From IMG/VR virus record IMGVR_UViG_3300046804_002040, positions 1-32,001 of that record: a DNA stretch of 32,001 bases. One strand, 5' to 3'. Both the position numbers and the translations under genes were made by a program. How positions within the stretch are numbered: the stretch's first letter is position 1; the number at the start of each line of letters is the position of its first letter. This DNA comes from a virus. Positions 7,628 through 14,927 of this stretch are shown piece after piece. The notes below the pieces were generated by a model. The model worked only from the letters and a program-made list of their open reading frames with translations. It was not told the origin of the DNA and did no database searches.

Positions 7628-9175
7628 ATGGCTATTAAGAAGTTCAACTCGGTAGCAGGGTTCACGATAGGCGAAAGCGGCATTGTTGTCGTTGATGATA
7701 TCGGGAACGTTGCTGCTGCAAACCTAACGGTTAGCGGCAATACAACTATTGCCGGTAACCTAACCGTTACGGGTAATTTATCGTATGTCGAATCACAAGT
7801 AGTATACATAACCGACCCTATCGTTGAACAAGGTGGCGGACCCGGTGGCGCAGGTTTAGTAGTAAATGACAACAAGGATCGCGGCACATTATATCATTAC
7901 TATGATACTGTGGCAGCCGCAGAAGTGGGCGCATTCATTGGTTGGGATAATTCTAATTCAGAATTTGTACTCGCTAGCAATGTGGGTGTCGCAGATGATG
8001 TAGTTTCATTTAACGATTTAGGTAATGCCCGTTTAGGTAATCTAATAACTGGTTCTGGTGCCGGCGGCACTATAAGCGGAGCCAACATTGTCAGTGCAAA
8101 CTATTTGTACGGTACACTAAAAACTTCAGCACAACCAAACATTACAAGTGTTGGAACATTAACTAGTTTAACAACTAGTGGTAATGTTTTAGCAGAGGGC
8201 ATCAGAGGTAACACTGGTTACTTCTCAGGTAATCTAACTGTATTGGGTAACTTGAATGCAGAAGTCGGTGGCATTATATACGCTAATAGTTCTGTAATTT
8301 ATGGTAATGTTGTTACAGGCGAACAAGCATTGTATGTGGGTGTTCCTGGTTATACAGAATTACCTAATACTATTCTTCAAATCGGTGCTAACATCCCTGG
8401 TTATGCTCAAGTTAACTTTGAAAACGTAAATCCAGACGGTACTGCTGATTATATCTTAACCGCAGACTTAGGAACAGATACTTCATATTATTTGGATATA
8501 GGTATTGCAGGTAGCGCATATGATAACGCTAGCCCTAACAACAGTTTAGGTACATCACTTTATCCATTAGATAGTTATATCTATTCGCAAGGTCTTGATG
8601 GTAATGTCGGCGGTAATTTGGTATTGGGAACAACAATAGCAAACACTGAACTTAAAATTATTGTAGGTGGTGTTGATAATTCAAATATTGTAACATCATT
8701 CTCTAGTACCAATGTAAACGTTTCAGCTAATATTAACGCTACTGGTAATGTAACTGCAAATTATCTAATAGGTGACGGTAGTCAGATTTCAAACATTGCA
8801 GGTAGCAGTGTTGTTGGTGGTGTCGCAGTACTAAACGTTGACACTGGCTTACTATCAACTAACAAGATTGTTAGTAAAGATGGTAGTATTCCAGTATCAG
8901 TAGACACACTAATTGATACCTTCCCCCTATCGGTTTATAGGTCAGCTAAATATATTATAAGAGCAAGTAATGATTTGGGTTTTGAATCATTAGAAGCATT
9001 GTTAATCCACGATGATAGTGACAGCTACATTACAATCTATGGAGCGATTAGTACATTAGATGAGGACATCATTGTTATCAGTACTAACGTATCAGGTGGT
9101 AATGTTAATTTATATGCATCTGGTATTGCTGCTAATACCACGATAAACCTAGTCACTACTTACATCAAAGATTAA
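7628..9175 (+). CDS. Protein C: modular fibre-like virion protein
   Basis: This 515-residue protein starts MAIKKFNSVAGFTIGE, the same N-terminal type as A and B. Residues about 25-60 are GNxTVxG repeats. Residues about 60-115 are the module ending in DRGTLYHYY and FIGW, which is shared with B, F, H and M. The QPNITSVGTLTSL motif lies near 168. Residues about 415-515 form the beta domain with RSAKYIIRAS and a following HDDSDSYITIYG, a type I know from many T4-like marine phage structural proteins and similar to the ends of A and B. GAAAGAGAG precedes the ATG. The role, fibre or peripheral virion adhesin, is inferred. Confidence 0.83.
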   Translation: MAIKKFNSVAGFTIGESGIVVVDDIGNVAAANLTVSGNTTIAGNLTVTGNLSYVESQVVYITDPIVEQGGGPGGAGLVVNDNKDRGTLYHYYDTVAAAEVGAFIGWDNSNSEFVLASNVGVADDVVSFNDLGNARLGNLITGSGAGGTISGANIVSANYLYGTLKTSAQPNITSVGTLTSLTTSGNVLAEGIRGNTGYFSGNLTVLGNLNAEVGGIIYANSSVIYGNVVTGEQALYVGVPGYTELPNTILQIGANIPGYAQVNFENVNPDGTADYILTADLGTDTSYYLDIGIAGSAYDNASPNNSLGTSLYPLDSYIYSQGLDGNVGGNLVLGTTIANTELKIIVGGVDNSNIVTSFSSTNVNVSANINATGNVTANYLIGDGSQISNIAGSSVVGGVAVLNVDTGLLSTNKIVSKDGSIPVSVDTLIDTFPLSVYRSAKYIIRASNDLGFESLEALLIHDDSDSYITIYGAISTLDEDIIVISTNVSGGNVNLYASGIAANTTINLVTTYIKD

Positions 9176-9186
9176 CAGGAAGCTAG

Positions 9187-9711
9187 ATGACAGTAAAACC
9201 ATTCAACGTCAAAGGTGGATTAACGACAGGCAACATTAGCCTGGACGCTGCCAGCGGTAACGCCAACATTGCTAATGTCAACGTATCCGACACGGTTAAT
9301 ACTGCTAATCTATCTGTATCCTTAGTAAAATCTAATCTAATTCCTCAGGGAAACGGGGTGCTATCTTTAGCATCTGCGTCTAGCAGATACAAAGACTTCT
9401 TCCTTAAAGGAAATCTAGATATCAATGGGCAGACCATCACTGCAAATAGTGACGGTATAACTGCTGGGAATGTCTTCTTTACCAACGCAAATATCGACAC
9501 TGTAGAGATTAATAATCAATTAGTCATAAATAGTAGTACAGACTCTACTTCTACCATTACGGGTACTATTGTAACTCAAGGTGGTGTAGGGATTCAGAAA
9601 GATTTGACTGTAGGTGGTAACATCAACCTAGCACCGCAAGGTTCTAGCACTCCAAAAGGTGCTATCAACTACAACAATTCTGCTGATAGTATAGATTTTA
9701 AATTTAATTAA
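9187..9711 (+). CDS. Protein D: short fibre protein, first gene of the D-E cassette
   Basis: This is a compact 174-residue version of the larger fibre proteins. The N-terminus MTVKPFNVKGGLTTGN resembles A-C. Residues about 51-82 hold the SRYKDFFLKG module and residues about 115-145 hold STSTITGTIVTQGGVGI, a module seen in B and H as TSGAFQVKGGVGI. It ends with NNSADSIDFKFN, matching the end of the much larger protein F (TANSLDFIFN). AGGAAG precedes the ATG, and the gene starts 11 nt after C stops. The shared end with F, and the fact that both are followed by an E/G-type gene, suggest one ancestral pair. No enzyme motif is present. Confidence 0.8.
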   Translation: MTVKPFNVKGGLTTGNISLDAASGNANIANVNVSDTVNTANLSVSLVKSNLIPQGNGVLSLASASSRYKDFFLKGNLDINGQTITANSDGITAGNVFFTNANIDTVEINNQLVINSSTDSTSTITGTIVTQGGVGIQKDLTVGGNINLAPQGSSTPKGAINYNNSADSIDFKFN

Positions 9712-9724
9712 CAGGTAAACACAT

Positions 9725-10651
9725 ATGACAGGAACAGTCGGCGCAAGATTAAAGAACGATGGAACGTTACTTACTGCCGGTTCGTTTGATGAAAAAGGTG
9801 ATGTTCATACTGGACACAAAGTTACAGTAGACACTATATTCGCAGATGAGCTAGATGAAATCACGTTGTCAGATGGACAACCTTCCGGCGGTTCTATCAA
9901 ATTAAACGGCACTAACCAGATGATTACAATCACTGGTTCCGGTGATTTCCAATTCGGAAATGATGCATTCACAGTTGAAGGTTGGTTCTATTCTACTTCA
10001 ACATCATATCAGCGTCTGTGGTCTTTCCCAGACGGTGATAACGTTGAGATGATGGGTTCAGTATTGTATTATTGGAACGGTTCTAGTGCACCGGTAGGTA
10101 GTGGAACAGGTGTTGTACCTCAAAATCAATGGTTCCATGTAGCATTAGTGAAAACAGATTCAACACATGTTAAAGTATATGTAAATGGTGTATCTGTTAT
10201 CACAGATTCATCACCATTCAATTCAGTATCATCACGAGCATTAGCAATCGGTGGTGAAGTTAACACTGATGTAACAGGTCAGTCAGGTACATCAGGTTCT
10301 AGTGATGGTTTCTTCACTGGACAAATTACAAATTTCCGTGTAGTAAAAGGGGTTGCAGTGTATACTGGTAACTTTAGTACTCCTATTGCACCTTTTAGTG
10401 CTACACAAGACAGCAGTGTTAATATCTCTGCTATTACAGGTTCTGCAACAAAGTTGTTATTAACAGTAGCAAGTTCAGGTGCAATGACAACAGATAGTTC
10501 GGGAACGAGCAAGACTGTTACAAATGTAGGTAGTGCAACGTATGATGCGTTGACACCGTTATCAATCAATTACAATGGTATGATGAAGCAGAGAAAATCT
10601 GGGGAGTTGTTAGTTGGTAATGAATTTGATGAAGTTACAGGTATAGTGTAA
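9725..10651 (+). CDS. Protein E: LamG/concanavalin-like carbohydrate-binding virion protein
   Basis: This 308-residue protein has three parts. Residues 1-52 begin TGTVGARLKNDGTLL and match the start of protein G. Residues about 53-230 form a LamG/concanavalin A-like jelly roll: FTVEGWFYS, the strand pair QWFHVALVK...VKVYVNG, and TNFRVVKGVAVYTGNFSTP, which is typical of Laminin_G_3 domains in phages. The last 25 residues (GELLVGNEFDEVTGIV) match the end of G. Such domains bind sugars, so it is a candidate receptor-binding component for host surface glycans. Its start lies 13 nt after D. An inverted repeat spans its stop codon. The lectin fold is confident; the ligand is unknown. Confidence 0.88.
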   Translation: MTGTVGARLKNDGTLLTAGSFDEKGDVHTGHKVTVDTIFADELDEITLSDGQPSGGSIKLNGTNQMITITGSGDFQFGNDAFTVEGWFYSTSTSYQRLWSFPDGDNVEMMGSVLYYWNGSSAPVGSGTGVVPQNQWFHVALVKTDSTHVKVYVNGVSVITDSSPFNSVSSRALAIGGEVNTDVTGQSGTSGSSDGFFTGQITNFRVVKGVAVYTGNFSTPIAPFSATQDSSVNISAITGSATKLLLTVASSGAMTTDSSGTSKTVTNVGSATYDALTPLSINYNGMMKQRKSGELLVGNEFDEVTGIV

Positions 10652-10661
10652 TAACACTATA
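10642..10661 (+). other. Perfect inverted repeat spanning the stop of protein E
   Basis: TATAGTGT and ACACTATA pair perfectly around an AATA loop, and the TAA stop codon lies in the hairpin. It is AT-rich and has no T-run, so it is a poor terminator. It could be a weak mRNA structure between the E and F genes or a chance palindrome. Confidence 0.4.
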
Positions 10662-10697
10662 AACTAAAGAAAACCATAAAGAAAAAGGAAAAGAAAA

Positions 10698-13600
10698 ATG
10701 GCTAAACTAAAAGATGGTACTAGAGTTTACGGTGGACTAACTGTAGATGACGCATTACTAGTAACAGACGTAACAATTAGCGGTAACTTGATTATTCAAG
10801 GTACTACAACTACTGTAGATTCTACAGTAACACAAATTGAAGACCCGGTATTAGAATTGGGTTCAGGCGCTAATGGCGCAACATTAACGACAAATGACGG
10901 TAAAGAGCGTGGTTTATCGATGCACTATTACAGTGGATCAGCTAAGAATGCGTTCATGGGCTGGCACACAACTGACGGTGAATTCGTTTTAGCTAGCGAA
11001 GTTACTGTGTCAGATAACGATGTATCTACTATTACTTCATATGGTAATGTACATGCAGGTCACTTCATCGGTGAAGGTGATACACTTGCTAACATCAGTG
11101 GTGCTAATGTTACAGGTACTGTTCTTAACGCTAACATGGCTGCTTATGCAGGTAATGTTGTAAATGCTACACAATCAAACATTACTAGCGTTGGTACATT
11201 GGTTAACTTGACAGTTGGTAACTCAACTGCTAATACAGTATTTGGTAACGGTACAATCACTACTTCAGGTGAAGCAAATCTTAACTCATTAGTTACAGTT
11301 GGTGATGCTAACATCGGTGGTAACTTAAATGTAACAGGTAACATCACTGGTACATTCACTGGTACAATTGCAGCTAAAGGTTCTGACAAGTATGTTCAGT
11401 TTAATGATGGTGGTAATGTTAACGGTGTTGCTGGACTAACATTTGACAAATCAGGTAATGCACTTACAGCAACTGGTACAATTACCGGTGGTAACTTATC
11501 AACAGGTGGTACATTATCTGTATCAGGTAATGTTGATGTTAATACAGGCAAAGCAACAATTACTGCATCATCAGGTGACATCTATACACAAGGTGCTATC
11601 ACTGCTGATGGCGAAATATTAGCCAATACTACTCTTAAAGTAACTGGCACAGCTAACGTTGGTAACTTAGTATCTCCTGGTTCAGCTAACATCACTGGTA
11701 ATGTTGATGCAGGTAACTTAGTAACTCTAGGTGGTGTATATGGTAATGTAGGTACATTCACAGGTAATGCTAGTGCTGCTAATATCAGCACAACAGGTGT
11801 TGTAACTGCTACAGGTGATATCACTGGTGGTAACTTAATCACAGGCGGCGGTGCAAATGTAACTGGTACTGCTAATGTCGGTAATTTAGTATCTCCTGGT
11901 TCAGCTAACATCACTGGTAACATCGACGGTGCTAACCTTAACACAACTGGTGTAGTATCTGCTACAGGTAATGTAACTGGTGGTAACTTAGTTACTTCTG
12001 GTACAGCTAATATCGGTAACTTGGCAATCTCTGGTGTAGTTACAGGTGACTTGATTCCAGCTACAAATGAAGGCGGCAACTTAGGTAACTCTACAAATCG
12101 CTGGAAAGACTTGTGGATTTCTGGTAGCAGTATCCAATTAGGTCAACAAACTATTTCGTCAAACTCAACTACTGTTTCTGTAACATCAGATTTGGCTGCT
12201 AATAACATCGTTATCACTAACAATGCTAACGTTGGTAACCTAAATGCTTCAGGTAAAGTCGTTGGTGCAAACGTAACTGCTAACAACTTAGTATCTACTC
12301 GTGTAACATTTGCTGGTACAGGTGGTTTGTTAACTGACGATGCAAATCTAACATTCACTACAGGTACAGGTGAACTAAGTGCTACTTTACTAAAAGGTAC
12401 ACTAACAACTGCTGCTCAACCAAATGTAACTTCAGTTGGTACATTAACATCATTAGATGTTTCTGGTATGTCAAATGTTGCAGATATCTTAATCGATGGT
12501 GACGCAAACATTACTGGTAACGTTAACATCGGTGGTGTTGTAATTGCTAACGGTGAAATCACTGCTGCATCTTTCAACACAGCCGGACATGTTTCAGCGA
12601 CAGGTGACTTTGACGGCGCCAACGCTTCATTCACAGGTACATTGAGTGCAGGCGATACAACAATCAACGGTAACTTGACAGTTACAGGTACAACAACAAG
12701 TGTTAACACAACAGTTACACAATTGACTGACCCATTGTTCGAACTAGGTGGCGGCGCTAATGGCGCATCACTGGGTACAGCAGACGGTATGGATCGTGGT
12801 CTATTGCTACATCGTTATGACGGCGGCGCAGTTGATTCATTCATCGGTTGGGACGAAGCTAACGCACAATTCGTAGTCGGTAGCAATGTTTCTGTTTCTA
12901 ACAATGTAGTTACAGTTAATGAATACGGTGATTGGAAAGCAGGTAATGCTACATTCACTGGTAACATTCAAGGTGAAAACTTAAACATCGGTGGCGTTAT
13001 TATCGCTAACGGCAACATCACATCTAACGGTTACTTCACTGGTAATCTAGTCGGTGACGTTATCGGTAACATCAGTGGTAACATCAAAGTTGCTGGTGGT
13101 AACGGTTCTATTCAATTCGCTACAAACGTTTCTGAACACGTTGGATCAGGTTTACCCGCATCAACTATTGTATCTGGTAAAGAATATGAAATTATCACAC
13201 CTGGTACAACTGATTTTACTACAGTCGGTGCCGCAAATAATAATGTAGGTACAAGATTCACTGCAACAGGTACACCATCTCCAGCTGGTACAGGTACTGC
13301 AGGCATAGTATCTACATACGGTGACTTGTCAAATGACGGTTCTAACTTGACATACGACACTGCTAATGGTGTATTCACTGTAAGCGGCAACATTGCTGCA
13401 GGTGGTATCAAGACTGACAATTATTACTATGCTAACGGTACAGCAGTTGACTTCCAACAAGCTGCTGGTAACACAGGCGAACTACAGTTTAACAGCGGCG
13501 ATGACTTCACTGCTAGTGCAAACTTGACATTTGATGACAGTACACAAGAATTGTCAGTAACAGGTAAAGTTATAGCTTCTAATGTTACTGTATCTTCACT

Positions 13601-14657
13601 AACATCTGGTACATTGACTATAGCAGGTACAGGCGGTGCTCTAGAAAATGCTACTGGCTTAACATACAGCGGTACTACATTGACTACTGGAAATGCTAAT
13701 GTTACATCAACATTGAATTCTGGTAACATCAAAGTATCATCATTAACAGCTGGTAAAGTTGTTCTTGCAGGTACAGATGGCTTGCTAACACAAGATAGTG
13801 AGTTGTCATATGATTCAGCTACAAACACATTAACTGCAAATAACATCAATTCAACTGAAAAAGTTTCAGCAGCTAATGTAGCCGCAAGTTCATTGACTGC
13901 AGGTCGTGTAACATTTGCAGGCGCAGCTGGTCTATTAGTTGACAACGGTAACTTAACATACGATGGTCCTACTAATGTTCTATCAGTTACTGGCGGTAAT
14001 GTTTCTGCTAACTATATCAATGGTTCATATGTAACTGGTAACGGTTCTGCATTGTCAAGCATCACTGGTGCTAATGTAACTGGACAAGTTGGTAACGCAT
14101 TAATTGCAGGTACTGTCTACACAAACGCACAACCAAATATCACATCAGTTGGTACACTAACTTCATTAGAAGTATCTGGTACAACTGATTTGGGTGATGT
14201 AGGTAATGTAACAATTACTGGTGGTACAAACGGTGCTTACTTAAAGACAGATGGTTCAGGTGGTTTATCTTGGGCTACTGTTGACACAAGTACTGTTGCA
14301 AATGGTACAAGTAATGTAAGCATTCCGGTAGCAGATGGTAACGTTCTAATTGTAAGCGGTGGAAACACTGTATTGACTGTAACAGGTCTAGGTGCTAATG
14401 TAACAGGTTACATCGATGTAACCGGTGATATTAACGCTAACAACATTACAGCTAATGGCACATTATCTGCATTAGGTAACGTAGATGCTAACTCTAGTAT
14501 AACTGGTACATTAACTGTAACAGGTGGTATCGGCGCAACTGGTAATATCTATACAGGTCACTCAGTTGGTTTCGCTAATAACAACGGTGGAACTGCTAGT
14601 GCTGCATATATTCAATTTAACGCAACTGCTAATAGCTTAGACTTCATCTTCAATTAA
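10698..14657 (+). CDS. Protein F: giant modular tail-fibre-like protein
   Basis: This is the largest protein here at 1319 residues. It starts MAKLKDGTRVYGGLTVDD, resembling H rather than A-D. The module TTTTVDSTVTQ...ELGxGANG...DRG/ERG...FMGW occurs twice, at about 28-110 and 659-745. QPN[IV]TSVGTL-like motifs recur three or more times. The RWKDLWISG module lies near 468, and a GTTDFTTVGA...GTRFTATG module, common in marine phages, near 815-875. GLLTDDANLTF-type repeats fill much of the rest. It ends TANSLDFIFN, like D. An internal 73-residue repeat unit is visible at the DNA level (11667 and 11886). A strong AAAAGGAAAAG precedes the ATG. It is probably a long trimeric beta fibre. Confidence 0.85.
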   Translation: MAKLKDGTRVYGGLTVDDALLVTDVTISGNLIIQGTTTTVDSTVTQIEDPVLELGSGANGATLTTNDGKERGLSMHYYSGSAKNAFMGWHTTDGEFVLASEVTVSDNDVSTITSYGNVHAGHFIGEGDTLANISGANVTGTVLNANMAAYAGNVVNATQSNITSVGTLVNLTVGNSTANTVFGNGTITTSGEANLNSLVTVGDANIGGNLNVTGNITGTFTGTIAAKGSDKYVQFNDGGNVNGVAGLTFDKSGNALTATGTITGGNLSTGGTLSVSGNVDVNTGKATITASSGDIYTQGAITADGEILANTTLKVTGTANVGNLVSPGSANITGNVDAGNLVTLGGVYGNVGTFTGNASAANISTTGVVTATGDITGGNLITGGGANVTGTANVGNLVSPGSANITGNIDGANLNTTGVVSATGNVTGGNLVTSGTANIGNLAISGVVTGDLIPATNEGGNLGNSTNRWKDLWISGSSIQLGQQTISSNSTTVSVTSDLAANNIVITNNANVGNLNASGKVVGANVTANNLVSTRVTFAGTGGLLTDDANLTFTTGTGELSATLLKGTLTTAAQPNVTSVGTLTSLDVSGMSNVADILIDGDANITGNVNIGGVVIANGEITAASFNTAGHVSATGDFDGANASFTGTLSAGDTTINGNLTVTGTTTSVNTTVTQLTDPLFELGGGANGASLGTADGMDRGLLLHRYDGGAVDSFIGWDEANAQFVVGSNVSVSNNVVTVNEYGDWKAGNATFTGNIQGENLNIGGVIIANGNITSNGYFTGNLVGDVIGNISGNIKVAGGNGSIQFATNVSEHVGSGLPASTIVSGKEYEIITPGTTDFTTVGAANNNVGTRFTATGTPSPAGTGTAGIVSTYGDLSNDGSNLTYDTANGVFTVSGNIAAGGIKTDNYYYANGTAVDFQQAAGNTGELQFNSGDDFTASANLTFDDSTQELSVTGKVIASNVTVSSLTSGTLTIAGTGGALENATGLTYSGTTLTTGNANVTSTLNSGNIKVSSLTAGKVVLAGTDGLLTQDSELSYDSATNTLTANNINSTEKVSAANVAASSLTAGRVTFAGAAGLLVDNGNLTYDGPTNVLSVTGGNVSANYINGSYVTGNGSALSSITGANVTGQVGNALIAGTVYTNAQPNITSVGTLTSLEVSGTTDLGDVGNVTITGGTNGAYLKTDGSGGLSWATVDTSTVANGTSNVSIPVADGNVLIVSGGNTVLTVTGLGANVTGYIDVTGDINANNITANGTLSALGNVDANSSITGTLTVTGGIGATGNIYTGHSVGFANNNGGTASAAYIQFNATANSLDFIFN
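11667..11920 (+). repeat. In-frame direct repeat in the gene for protein F
   Basis: The same 35 bases occur at 11667-11701 and 11886-11920, 219 bp apart (73 codons). They code for LVSPGSANITGN in both places, and the flanking TANVGN codons differ at some third positions. This shows an internal duplication that has partly diverged and could still support unequal recombination. Confidence 0.85.
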
Positions 14658-14670
14658 TTGGAGATAGTCG

Positions 14671-14904
14671 ATGGCTAATATCGCGGCTAGATTGAACAAT
14701 TCTGGAAACCTCTACGCTACTCTAAGTGGTAGCGTAGGCTTCAATGAAACTAGTCAAAGCAATATAAGCATCACCCCCGATGGGGTGTTTGCTTATACAC
14801 TGGATGAGTATAGTGGAACCGAAAATGGCGAGGCAATGCAACAGCTAAATACGGGTGTACTAAAAATTTCCGGAGTTTTTGATGAGGTGTCTGGGATTAC
14901 ATAA
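14671..14904 (+). CDS. Protein G: 77-residue paralogue of protein E without the lectin domain
   Basis: Residues 1-15 (MANIAARLNNSGNLY) match the start of E, and the last ~25 residues (NTGVLKISGVFDEVSGIT) match the end of E. The central ~230 residues of E, including the LamG domain, are absent. GGAGA precedes the ATG, 13 nt after the stop of F. The E-like position, straight after a protein ending in DFxFN, makes it the second member of the F-G cassette. It may be an adaptor or tip protein that can carry an inserted binding domain. A strong hairpin (14763-14797) lies within its codons. Function is not known from sequence alone. Confidence 0.8.
   Translation: MANIAARLNNSGNLYATLSGSVGFNETSQSNISITPDGVFAYTLDEYSGTENGEAMQQLNTGVLKISGVFDEVSGIT
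14763..14797 (+). other. Strong hairpin inside the gene for protein G
   Basis: CACCCC and GGGGTG pair around a CGAT loop (14772-14787), and the flanking TATAAGCA and TGCTTATA also pair, with only a small T/TT internal loop between the two stems. This gives about 14 base pairs in 35 nt, unusual inside a coding region of this composition. No T-run follows. It may affect translation or RNA stability, or be chance. Confidence 0.6.
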
Positions 14905-14927
14905 GTATATGTAAGGTAAAAAAAAGT

